Assembly: GCA_964410665.1 (NCBI GenBank)
Contig: CAYPIE010000009.1
Location: forward strand, 1-64,000
Origin: CAYPIE01 sp964410665
Lineage (GTDB): Bacteria > Planctomycetota > Planctomycetia > Gemmatales > Gemmataceae
Direction of reading: 5' to 3'
DNA: 64,000 nt
The notes under the pieces were generated by a model. It ran no database searches. It was given only the letters and a program-made list of their open reading frames with translations, and had not been told where the DNA came from. Both the position numbers and the translations under genes were made by a program. Position 1 is the stretch's first letter. The number at the start of each line of letters is the position of its first letter. Shown in pieces: positions 53,732-61,802 of this stretch.

Positions 53732-55177
53732 TTATGGCTCCGTGCCCTGGGACTTACGACGGATCTGCATCCCCGCGGTGGCCTGCAACAGGGGTGAAAT
53801 CACGACCTGATCCCCCCGGCGAATCCCTTGTGCTTGGCCCAAATAGACCAATGCCGCGTTGGGGGTATAGCGGGCGATCTGGACCGGGACGATCTGGATC
53901 CGCTCATCCCGGACGACCCAGACGTTCTCTCCAGGACGCAACGCCTCCAAAGGCACTTCCAGCAGAGGTTGAGGCCGATTCACTAGTAAGGTGACGTCGA
54001 CAAACATGCCGCGTAGCAGTTGGGGGGGCTCGACACTTGGGGGATTGTGCTCAGCAACTGGTTGAAGAATTTCGACTCGGCAGGGTAGGGTGCGTGTCTG
54101 TTCATTGAGGCCGGCTCCTTCGAAGCGGACGAGCCGACCGCTCCAGACGAACGTCTGTCCGGCAAGGCGATACTGGATCTCCGCAGGAGTCTTGGGGACT
54201 TCATACGAACGTGTTGCGGTGAGTTCACCGGGGCTTTGGCCGCGCTGCAGCCAGGCCAAATCTTCCATCCGCAGCTCGCAGCGTACCTCCATCACCGAGA
54301 CATCTTGCACCTGAGCGACTACGGTGCCACTGGCAACATAGCCATCTTTTTCCACGTGACATTCGCGGAGGATGCCGTCCACCGGCATGCGGATGACGGT
54401 ATTGTCCAGATCCAACTGGGCAATTTCTAGCTGGGTCTGTGCCAGCGTCTTTTGCACTTCTAGTTGTTTGCGCTGCGAGGCAAACAGGTTCTGCTGATTA
54501 CGGAGTTGCTGCAGAGCATTGGCCACGGTGAGTGCTTCGGATTGAGTTGCATCATATTCTTCATTGCTCAAACTGCCGCGGTCATTGAGCCGGCGGGCGC
54601 GTTCGACCTTCCGCTCGGCCAAAGCAGAATTCTGCTCGGCGATTTTGATCAGGCTCTGGTTGTTGGTTTGTTCGATGGCCAGATTCTCGAGGTCTTGTTT
54701 CACTTGAGCAATCTGGCCTTGCAAGCGTTGGATCTGCAGCTGATAGGAGCGTGGATCGATCGTGAGCAGCTCGGTCCCGGCCTTGACAAAGCGACCGGCC
54801 AGAAAGTCCGATGACTGAGAAATCAGTTTTCCCTTCACCTCCGCGGCAAGACTGATCTCCCGACGGGGAAGCACCGTCCCATTCAAGGCGATCCGAATTT
54901 GTCGCGGCATGGTATCGAGGCGGGAGGTTACCACGAGAGGTGGTCGGTTGGCATCCTCCTGAAGCGCCGGCGGAGGTTTGGTCAACAGCAACAACAGCGT
55001 GGCAAACCCAGCAAAGGCCAAGATCGCGGCGGGGACCAGACCACGCAGTGTCCACCAGAGCAATCCACTGCGTTGGCGGGGTGACGGAAGATCAGGTTCG
55101 CCCAATTCCAAAGGCGTCTCGGCATGCAATCGTGGCGACGATACGGACGATGGTGATCGGTCCATCGGGGCTGACAT
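53732..55177 (-). CDS. RND efflux periplasmic adaptor (HlyD/MexA type)
   Basis: This 481-residue membrane fusion protein has an N-terminal membrane helix (about residues 45-67, LVPAAILAFAGFATLLLLL). It is followed by barrel-sandwich segments (GTVLPRREISLAAEVKG, VDGILRECHVEKDGYVASG), a long coiled-coil hairpin around 140-235 (IAQVKQDLENLAIEQTNNQS, AERKVERARRLNDRG), and a beta-barrel (LLRGMFVDVTLLVNRPQPL). It links the inner-membrane pump to an outer-membrane channel, which is not encoded here. ATG 55177 has AAGGAG 7 bases upstream. The permease gene follows after 3 bases. Confidence 0.92.
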   Translation of the reverse strand: MSAPMDRSPSSVSSPRLHAETPLELGEPDLPSPRQRSGLLWWTLRGLVPAAILAFAGFATLLLLLTKPPPALQEDANRPPLVVTSRLDTMPRQIRIALNGTVLPRREISLAAEVKGKLISQSSDFLAGRFVKAGTELLTIDPRSYQLQIQRLQGQIAQVKQDLENLAIEQTNNQSLIKIAEQNSALAERKVERARRLNDRGSLSNEEYDATQSEALTVANALQQLRNQQNLFASQRKQLEVQKTLAQTQLEIAQLDLDNTVIRMPVDGILRECHVEKDGYVASGTVVAQVQDVSVMEVRCELRMEDLAWLQRGQSPGELTATRSYEVPKTPAEIQYRLAGQTFVWSGRLVRFEGAGLNEQTRTLPCRVEILQPVAEHNPPSVEPPQLLRGMFVDVTLLVNRPQPLLEVPLEALRPGENVWVVRDERIQIVPVQIARYTPNAALVYLGQAQGIRRGDQVVISPLLQATAGMQIRRKSQGTEP

Positions 55178-55218
55178 GCAATGCTCCTTGGGCCTGACGG
55201 CAGGTGGCCATCCATCAA

Positions 55219-56277
55219 CTAGGGGCGAACCGTCTGGACCCACGAGGGATTCTCCCCCACGTTCAGGGTGGCAAACCGGTTCAGACGACCGCTGGCTGGG
55301 TCAATACGATAGCATGCCAACTGGCCGCTTCCTTGGCCCGCGGCGTAGAGGAACTGCCCGGATGGGTCCACGTTGAACGAGCGAGGCGTCTTTTCCGTGG
55401 CGAATTGACCGACCGGAGTGAGCTTGCCGCTGTCGGTGTCAATGCGAAAGGCAGCAATACTATCATGGCCACGATTCGACACATAAAGAAACTTCCCATC
55501 TGGAGTGGCTTCGACATCGGCACAAGTATTCGGTTCATCGAAGTCTCTGGGGATGGTCGGGTAGGTGGCCAGTGGCGTCAATCCCCCAGATGGTTCGAGG
55601 GTGAAGGCAGTCGTCGAGCTGCCAAACTCATTCGAAGAGTACACAAATTTCCCATTGGGGTGGAACCAGACATGCCGTGGTCCGGTCCCTTTCGGGGTCG
55701 TCAGTCGGGCGGGGGAATTGTCCTGGAGCTTGCCGGTCTTGGCGTCAAAGCGGAGTTGGCGAATCAGCTCGGGCCGGGTGTGCGGGAGGAAGGCGAAGCG
55801 ATTGCTCGCATCAACGAGGATGGCGTGAGCGGTCTTCTCCGAGGGCAAGGTGCATAAAGGTTGCGCCTGGATCTTGCCCTCTGCATCTAAGGCATGGGTC
55901 TGGGCGAGCCCACCGCCGTAGTCTGCCAACAACAGAACTTTGCCGGTCTGGTCGGTACGGACATAAACCGGTTCGAGCTGTACGTTGGCATTCTGGACAA
56001 GCGACAATCGCCCCGAATCGGCCGCCAATCGAAATACCGCGACCTGTTGGCTGGGTCGCAGCCCGACATAGAGGACCTGGCGGTTGGGCGAGACACCCAT
56101 CGGCCCGGGTGCGGAGGCGACCTTCTGACGGTCCAGCGGCTGCAACACCCCCGAGGATTCATCGACGCGAAAGCAAGCGATTTCACGATCACCGGAGCAG
56201 GATACATACACATAAGTTTTGCTAAGGCTAGGACTGGTCAGCCAGCCGCATAACAACAGTGAAAGCAAGGAACGCAT
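55219..56277 (-). CDS. Exported lactonase-type seven-bladed propeller protein
   Basis: This 352-residue protein of the 6-phosphogluconolactonase (cycloisomerase-2/YbhE) family has a signal peptide (MRSLLSLLLCGWLTSPSLSK). Blade motifs repeat: YVYVSCSGDREIACFRVD, GPMGVSPNRQVLYVGLR, FHPNGKFVYSSNEFGSS, DVEATPDGKFLYVSNRGHDS and FNVDPSGQFLYAAGQGSG. Being exported, a sugar-lactone role outside the cytoplasm is more likely than the pentose phosphate step. It lies 41 bases upstream of the efflux adaptor gene, in the same direction. Confidence 0.85.
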   Translation of the reverse strand: MRSLLSLLLCGWLTSPSLSKTYVYVSCSGDREIACFRVDESSGVLQPLDRQKVASAPGPMGVSPNRQVLYVGLRPSQQVAVFRLAADSGRLSLVQNANVQLEPVYVRTDQTGKVLLLADYGGGLAQTHALDAEGKIQAQPLCTLPSEKTAHAILVDASNRFAFLPHTRPELIRQLRFDAKTGKLQDNSPARLTTPKGTGPRHVWFHPNGKFVYSSNEFGSSTTAFTLEPSGGLTPLATYPTIPRDFDEPNTCADVEATPDGKFLYVSNRGHDSIAAFRIDTDSGKLTPVGQFATEKTPRSFNVDPSGQFLYAAGQGSGQLACYRIDPASGRLNRFATLNVGENPSWVQTVRP

Positions 56278-56607
56278 GGTCTAGGTCTTCCCTTGGGATG
56301 TGCAAGAATACTGTGTTCTATCATAGGATGTTGCCAAGCGAAATCTGCACGAGGACGAAGTCGTGTGCAGAGCAGAACATTTATCGAACAATCTGCTTAA
56401 GTGTTTACGACAATGACTTGACTTCATCTCGATGCAGCGACGGAGAACTCGGAGAAAAAACTCGACATCGTCGATTTTTTGGGTTGCAATGTCCATCGTA
56501 GCCAGCCATAATTAGAATACTTCAAATCCTTCGGGATGCGTGCGCCGTCGCGAAAAAAACGGCAGAAAAACATTGCCCCTCAACGTACCCACAGATACGA
56601 TGGGATT

Positions 56608-56629
56608 GTCATGTCATTTGCGACATGAC
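56608..56629. other. Inverted repeat with 8-bp arms
   Basis: GTCATGTC (56608-56615) pairs with GACATGAC (56622-56629) across ATTTGC. It lies among several GTGGG/CCCAC motifs. Confidence 0.5.
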
Positions 56630-56659
56630 CGTGGGTGAGTGGGCGACACCCGCGTAATT

Positions 56660-56689
56660 GCCGTGGGCAGATGGGCGACTGCCCACGGC
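56660..56689. other. Inverted repeat with 10-bp arms
   Basis: GCCGTGGGCA (56660-56669) pairs perfectly with TGCCCACGGC (56680-56689) around GATGGGCGAC. It may be a REP-like element, since similar words (GTGGGTGAGTGGGCGACACCC) sit directly upstream. Confidence 0.55.
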
Positions 56690-56817
56690 TACTATTTTGC
56701 TACTATTTTAATTGTAAGATAGTTGTCCTCCAATCAGTGCACATCTTCCATTGATATCCACCCACGATATCCCCCCACCCAACATAATTCTTAATTACTT
56801 ATAAAATTCTACTGAGT

Positions 56818-56872
56818 AGATCGTACTGCGAAGATTGACCGCCATTCTTGCTTATGCGTGTGTGCGTTGCGA
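56818..56872. repeat. 55-bp sequence at left edge of the gap
   Basis: It is identical to 56973-57027 on the other side of the N run. It is either a true direct repeat or a contig-end overlap that the assembler failed to merge. Confidence 0.9.
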
Positions 56873-56972
56873 NNNNNNNNNNNNNNNNNNNNNNNNNNNN
56901 NNNNNNNNNNNNNNNNNNNNNNNNNNNNNNNNNNNNNNNNNNNNNNNNNNNNNNNNNNNNNNNNNNNNNNNN
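56873..56972. other. Assembly gap (100 N)
   Basis: Exactly 100 N, a conventional placeholder for a gap of unknown length. The sequence is not known here and any open frame through it is meaningless. Confidence 0.98.
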
Positions 56973-57027
56973 AGATCGTACTGCGAAGATTGACCGCCAT
57001 TCTTGCTTATGCGTGTGTGCGTTGCGA
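56973..57027. repeat. 55-bp sequence at right edge of the gap
   Basis: Second copy of the 55-bp sequence found at 56818-56872. Confidence 0.9.
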
Positions 57028-57065
57028 ACGAGGGTGCAGGTAGGTGTCTGAACCTTGCTACGGGC

Positions 57066-57656
57066 TTAACTCGTTAAGGTTCCTTTGGTGGACGGAACCT
57101 CGCTATCGCGGGGATCAAGTTCCACCGCTTGTCGCAAAGCCCGCGCGCTAGCCTTGAAAATCGCCTCGAGGATGTGATGGGTGTTCCGCCCATGATGCAC
57201 CACGATATGTAAATTACATCCTGAACTGGAGGTAACTGCCCGCCAGAACTCTTCACCCAATTGGGCCTGGAAGTTCCCTAAGAGTTCATTGGGGATCAGT
57301 GCCTGCCATACCAGGAAAGGGCGGCCGCCGAGATCGACAGCACTGGTCACCAAGGTTTCATCCATGGGAAGGGTGGCATCCCCGTAGCGACGGATGCCTT
57401 GCTTGGCTCCCAATGCCTGTTTCAAGGCTTGACCTAAACAGATGCCAACATCCTCAACCGTGTGGTGCGCATCAATATGGAGGTCACCCTCGGCCTGCAC
57501 GGTCAGGTCGAACAGGGCATGCCGTGCGAGATGCGTCAACATATGATCGAAGAAGCCAATCCCGGTCGTGATCGACGCCTGCCCAGTCCCGTCAAGCTGT
57601 AAGGTAAGCTCAATGGCCGTTTCGCGGGTTTGCCGGTGGATCTGGGCACTACGCAT
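57066..57656 (-). CDS. hisB: Imidazoleglycerol-phosphate dehydratase
   Basis: This 196-residue enzyme carries out the sixth step of histidine synthesis, IGP to imidazole-acetol phosphate. The two metal-binding modules are clear: GFFDHMLTHLARHALFDL with HIDAHHTVEDVGICLGQAL, and VTSSSGCNLHIVVHHGRN with HHILEAIFKASARAL. The length fits the single-domain bacterial type (no phosphatase). Other his genes are not adjacent. Confidence 0.95.
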   Translation of the reverse strand: MRSAQIHRQTRETAIELTLQLDGTGQASITTGIGFFDHMLTHLARHALFDLTVQAEGDLHIDAHHTVEDVGICLGQALKQALGAKQGIRRYGDATLPMDETLVTSAVDLGGRPFLVWQALIPNELLGNFQAQLGEEFWRAVTSSSGCNLHIVVHHGRNTHHILEAIFKASARALRQAVELDPRDSEVPSTKGTLTS

Positions 57657-57745
57657 GGAATCTTGAAAATACTGGAGTCACGATGACGAACGAAGGAATT
57701 TACCATACTCGACGCCGCGGCTTTCGGCAATGGAGCTCTCTGTGG

Positions 57746-59032
57746 TCAACGTAGCAGGGTGACCCGGTTCACTTTCATGTAGTTGCCGCCACGAATATCC
57801 CCGCGATACATGACCGGTCCATAGAGCTCGACCCGGCGATTCAGATAGGCATTCAGACGGACGCCGGGTTGGGCTGTGACATACAGCCGTGACCCTCCCT
57901 CTTCGGCTTCATGCACATAGGCGGGCAAGCCATCGATGTAAAACCCTGAACGACGAAGCATCCCTGGCCCGCTCGGGCGTAGCTCGGCGACGGTAGACAG
58001 ACGGTTTTGACCTCCAGGGTTGTTCGGGGAAGTCGGTCGGTTGCGGCTGGAAGCAACCAACGGAGATGAGCGAGGCCCCTGGCTGGTCAACACGTTCGCA
58101 GGGGGTTGGAGGCGAGCGGTGGCAGCTGCCCGATTGGCCGCGGGCAGGTTGGATGCCCCCCCCTGAGCAGGACCGGAGCCGAGCGGCTGGGGCTGAGTGG
58201 ATGTTTGCAGCCCTGTTCCGGCCGAATGACCGGGCGATTCCCGCAACTGCTGCAGATGATTGTAGCAGATCAGTAGCTCGTGGGTTCGCTGTTGTTGTCG
58301 CAAGATCTGGATCAGTTGGGCATAAGCGTGCTCCGCTTCGGCATACTGCCCCGCCTGCTCGGCTTGGCGAGCTTGTTGCCAGAGCGGATGTTGAATCCGG
58401 TTATCGGGGACACCCTGGGAGGACGAGGGATCTGGGTTGGCATCGCGTGTTAACTGGACCGAGGTAGTTTTCACCGCAGGAGCGGCTTCCACCGAGGGCG
58501 CTGAGGCATGGACAATCACTTCTTCCTGGGTGGTTGCCAGCGCGTTGGCCGGCAAATAGCGATATTCCCCTGCAGGCGGTGCGATGGGATACCATACACT
58601 ATTTTCCCATTGACGCTTGCTGCCCAGAATCTCGACGATCGCTCCGCGTGGTAGGGTGACCTGGGTCACTCGAGTCGGTGGAGCGTCGCGTGAGACACCG
58701 ACTCGGACTTCCACACCATGTTGCATAATCACTGCATTGCCACCTTCCGGACGATTCGGATCGAATCCGCCAAGAAAGCGATGGTTAACCCAGGATAGAT
58801 CGCTATCCCGTGGCGTCACTGCCACCCACTGGGCGTCAACCCGGTGAAGGATGGTGACAACCTCTCCCTTACGCAACACCCCAGTCGCGGCATAACGAAA
58901 GCTTGGACCGCTACGGAGCTCGACTCCATCCAATCGCACGGTGGCCACCTGCCCAGTTGGCGAGCTGGCCAAAGACAGACTGGAACCGAGCAAGCTTACC
59001 CCAAGCGCTAAACCCATAGCACTCCGTCTCAT
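57746..59032 (-). CDS. Exported SH3-domain protein with Pro/Ser/Gln-rich region
   Basis: This 428-residue protein has a signal peptide (MRRSAMGLALGVSLLGSSLS). Two bacterial SH3-type segments follow (VELRSGPSFRYAATGVLRKGEVV at about 30-52 and GVEVRVGVSRDAPPTRVTQV), then a helical segment with a TPR-like stretch (AEQAGQYAEAEHAYAQLIQI), and a low-complexity linker. The C-terminal 90 residues form a beta-rich domain (YVTAQPGVRLNAYLNRRVEL). It could bind peptidoglycan or another wall polymer. ATG 59032 is preceded by GGAGGACAAC; a longer frame to 59227 lacks support. Confidence 0.78.
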   Translation of the reverse strand: MRRSAMGLALGVSLLGSSLSLASSPTGQVATVRLDGVELRSGPSFRYAATGVLRKGEVVTILHRVDAQWVAVTPRDSDLSWVNHRFLGGFDPNRPEGGNAVIMQHGVEVRVGVSRDAPPTRVTQVTLPRGAIVEILGSKRQWENSVWYPIAPPAGEYRYLPANALATTQEEVIVHASAPSVEAAPAVKTTSVQLTRDANPDPSSSQGVPDNRIQHPLWQQARQAEQAGQYAEAEHAYAQLIQILRQQQRTHELLICYNHLQQLRESPGHSAGTGLQTSTQPQPLGSGPAQGGASNLPAANRAAATARLQPPANVLTSQGPRSSPLVASSRNRPTSPNNPGGQNRLSTVAELRPSGPGMLRRSGFYIDGLPAYVHEAEEGGSRLYVTAQPGVRLNAYLNRRVELYGPVMYRGDIRGGNYMKVNRVTLLR

Positions 59033-59316
59033 GTTGTCCTCCTTGCATGGGGGTAGGTCGCAGGCCCCTTGCCTATGCCAGCTGTTCGGCTGGAGCGTCG
59101 TGCAGGATACATGGCTTCTCGCACCCGGGGTTGAGCAGCGGCCCCGGTGAGTGGGTCTATACCAACTCGACCAAGCAAAGCAAGCGTAAGGATCCAACCT
59201 GACCGCGAGCAGTGGTAATCCAGGCAAGCCGGGTCGTTCCAGAGTGTCCGGGTCGAGGTCCGAGTGCTATGCTGGCGACCAGTTCACCGATGTTGTCAAC
59301 CCCCGGAGATTTGCCA

Positions 59317-60000
59317 ATGGCGACGTATACTTATGCCGAGCTGGCCCAGATGATCGATCATTCGTTGCTGAAACCCGAGCTTACCGATGCGGATCTGAAA
59401 GTCGGTTGCGAACTGGCGCGTGCCTATGATGTCGCTTCGGTGTGTATCAAACCGTACGCCGTGCCTCGCGCGTGCGAAATCTTGACAGGTAGTTCGGTTC
59501 TGGTTGGCACTACCATTGGCTTTCCTCATGGCGGCCACACCACGGCCGTCAAAGTGTTTGAAGCCGAGCAAACCATTCGTGATGGCGCGGTGGAACTGGA
59601 TATGGTCGTGAATATCGGCAAAGTACTCTCGGGGGATTGGAACGTGGTCCGTTCGGATATCCAAGCGGTGGTCGAGGTCGCCCATACCCATCAAGCCATC
59701 GTGAAAGTGATCTTCGAGAATTGTTTTCTCAACGATGCTCAAAAGGAAAAACTGTGTCACATTTGTGGTGAGGTCCGCGCCGATTTTGTGAAGACTTCGA
59801 CCGGCTACGGAGACGGGGGGGCGACCGATGCGGACCTGAGCTTGATGCGGCGGTGTTCCCCGAGCCATGTTCAGGTCAAGGCCGCCGGCGGGGTACGCAC
59901 CTTAGAGCGACTTCTTGAGGTCCGATCCTTGGGTGTTACCCGGGTGGGAGCGACCGCGACCCAGACCATCTTGGATGCCGCCAAGGCACAGTTGGGCTAA
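59317..60000 (+). CDS. deoC: Deoxyribose-phosphate aldolase
   Basis: This 227-residue class I aldolase splits 2-deoxyribose-5-phosphate into acetaldehyde and glyceraldehyde-3-phosphate. Schiff-base Lys159 lies in DFVKTSTGY, the catalytic Asp95 in VELDMVVNIG, and the second Lys186 in HVQVKAAGGVRT. The ATG at 59317 follows CCCCGGAGA; a frame from 59212 adds an unsupported extension. No other deo genes adjoin. Confidence 0.95.
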   Translation: MATYTYAELAQMIDHSLLKPELTDADLKVGCELARAYDVASVCIKPYAVPRACEILTGSSVLVGTTIGFPHGGHTTAVKVFEAEQTIRDGAVELDMVVNIGKVLSGDWNVVRSDIQAVVEVAHTHQAIVKVIFENCFLNDAQKEKLCHICGEVRADFVKTSTGYGDGGATDADLSLMRRCSPSHVQVKAAGGVRTLERLLEVRSLGVTRVGATATQTILDAAKAQLG

Positions 60001-60038
60001 ACAGTGTCGTCACTGGTAGGTTCGCCAGGGATGGAACG

Positions 60039-60064
60039 GACGAGCACCTTCGAGGGTGCTCGTC
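60039..60064. terminator. Hairpin between convergent deoC and desaturase
   Basis: GACGAGCACC (60039-60048) pairs with GGTGCTCGTC (60055-60064), loop TTCGAG. It is at a good place for a bidirectional terminator but has no T-run. Confidence 0.5.
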
Positions 60065-60075
60065 GGAACGCCGAA

Positions 60076-60966
60076 TCAGCTGGGTTGCGCGGCGTGGCGC
60101 GCCTCCCGGGCGGCGAGTTTGTCCAGGGGTGGTTTCTTGAGACCCCAGACAATACCGAACAAACCCAGTATCCGGAGGGTGGTGTAGGATAGGTCCACTT
60201 CCCACCAGAAAAATCCCTGATTGGCCGAATTCTGATAGTAGTGATGGTTATTATGCCAGCCTTCGCCCAAAGTGAGCAACGCCACGACGGCGTTATTGCG
60301 GCTATCATCACTGGTTGGATAGCGTCGCTTCCCGAAAATATGGCAGATCGAATTGACCAGGAAGGTTCCGTGGTAAAGCAACATGGTGCTGAAGAAAAAG
60401 CCCCAGGCCAGTCCACTCAAGCCATCGATCAAGTAGCACACCCCCGCTAGCCAGACCGGCGGGAGCCAATAGTACTTTTCGAGCCAGCGGATCTCCGGAT
60501 ATTTGCTCAAATCCCGGACGCTATTGAAATCGGGGTTTTCCGAATCATGTGAAATGACCCAACCGACATGTGACCACCATACGCCATGCACCACCGGTGA
60601 ATGCGGATCTTGCTCAGAATCCGAATGTTTGTGATGGGCTCGATGATGAGCCGCCCACCAGAGCGGTCCCCGCTGAGCGGCCGTACAGCCCAGCCAACCC
60701 AGCACAAACTGAAACCATCGACTGGTTTTATAGGTTCGGTGCGAAAAATAGCGATGATAGCCGGCAGTGATGCCAAACATCCGAATGAGATAAAGACAGA
60801 GACACAGGACCAGACTGGTAACCGTGATGGGGGCAAAAAAGACACTCAGAACCGCAAGATGCATGAGCAACAACGGGCCAAAGCCGGTTCGACGTTCCAG
60901 ATTTTTCCAGAAACCGCGCAGCGGTGGACGTACGGGGAGCGCCCGTGGCGACGGAAGAGCCTTCAT
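60076..60966 (-). CDS. Acyl-CoA/acyl-lipid fatty acid desaturase (delta-9 type)
   Basis: This 296-residue membrane diiron desaturase has the three histidine boxes: HRYFSH (71-76), HRAHH (108-112, with KHSD following) and HNNHH (238-242). Four hydrophobic stretches surround them. It introduces a double bond into acyl chains in the membrane, needing electrons from ferredoxin or cytochrome b5-like partners. It may adjust membrane fluidity. There is no clear Shine-Dalgarno before ATG 60966. Confidence 0.93.
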   Translation of the reverse strand: MKALPSPRALPVRPPLRGFWKNLERRTGFGPLLLMHLAVLSVFFAPITVTSLVLCLCLYLIRMFGITAGYHRYFSHRTYKTSRWFQFVLGWLGCTAAQRGPLWWAAHHRAHHKHSDSEQDPHSPVVHGVWWSHVGWVISHDSENPDFNSVRDLSKYPEIRWLEKYYWLPPVWLAGVCYLIDGLSGLAWGFFFSTMLLYHGTFLVNSICHIFGKRRYPTSDDSRNNAVVALLTLGEGWHNNHHYYQNSANQGFFWWEVDLSYTTLRILGLFGIVWGLKKPPLDKLAAREARHAAQPS

Positions 60967-61193
60967 CAGTTTTGCAGACTCCCTATGCGAGAGGTCAAGA
61001 GTTCCACTTTCGTAATGGCGAGAATCGCAGTGGGGTGGAGCGAGCCAAGCGTTCAGTGATGCGGGGTCAACACCCCTTCCACCAAGCCACTAAATACGAG
61101 GAGGGAGGGGCAAAAGCAAGGGAATGGGTCCGTGTGGCGGGTCGGTTTGGACACGACGCGCATCGCTGGCATGCGTGAACGGGAACCGTGTGC

Positions 61194-61385
61194 TTAAGAG
61201 GATGAGCCCTTGCGAATGGCACGTTGCTTACGGAGTTCAGCACGGCGCCGCAATTCACACGGCTTTTCATAATGTTCGTGCTTGCGTAGCTCCTTTTTCA
61301 GGCCACTTCGCTCAATCAGCTTTTTGAAACGACGCAAGGCTGCGCCAATCGGCTCCCGATCATGAACACGCATGCGAATCGACAT
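61194..61385 (-). CDS. rpsU: 30S ribosomal protein S21
   Basis: This 63-residue basic protein has the S21 core: RVHDREPIGAALRRFKKLIER and LKKELRKHEHYEKPCELRRR. It binds the 3' end of 16S rRNA and helps in initiation. GAGGGA lies upstream of the ATG. A hairpin at 61408-61429 lies in the leader, and the gene appears to be monocistronic. Confidence 0.94.
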   Translation of the reverse strand: MSIRMRVHDREPIGAALRRFKKLIERSGLKKELRKHEHYEKPCELRRRAELRKQRAIRKGSSS

Positions 61386-61802
61386 TCAATCCCTCACTTC
61401 AATTAAACCCTTCGCTCAGGACCGAAGGGAGATCCATCAGTTCGAGCACCCACCGACCAAGACATTCTTGCTCGGATACCAAGATTCAGCCAACCCGTCA
61501 AGCGGAGCGCCCATGCCGACCGGCGTGGCGAAATGCAGACAGGAGTGAATGGTTTATGCTATCCCTTATCGGACCCGATCACCAGCATTTTTCGTTCGTT
61601 TTTTTCCAAAACAATACCGCTCGCCGTGGTTGCAAGAAAGTTATTGTGGACAAAGAGATTTCCTCTTTGAGTAAGCATTATGCCGCTCCCTCACCAGTGC
61701 GCCTGCTTGCGGCCGGGGTAAACCTATTCTAGGTTCGCAGTAACTCCCCCTTTCTCTCCCTTGCTCGGTAGAACCCGTCCTCACATGAGGGGTCATCGAT
61801 CC
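61386..61802. other. Intergenic region between rpsU and the metzincin gene
   Basis: No gene is supported. It should contain the promoters of both divergent genes. A hairpin CCCTTCG (61408-61414) with CGAAGGG (61423-61429) lies in the rpsU leader, and a small dyad CAAAGAG-ATTTC-CTCTTTG (61651-61669) lies mid-way. A T-rich block at about 61590-61615 adds curvature or promoter-like sequence. Confidence 0.5.

Larger units (their letters stand above)
56278..56817. other. AT-rich intergenic region before the scaffold gap
   Basis: No gene is supported here. It contains two hairpins (56608-56629 and 56660-56689), and the part from about 56690 to 56817 is much more AT-rich than the rest of the window. 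It should also hold the promoter of the lactonase gene (minus strand). Confidence 0.55.

Noticed and set aside
56809..57051. Open frames running through the N block
   Set aside because: They exist only because N codons are not stops.
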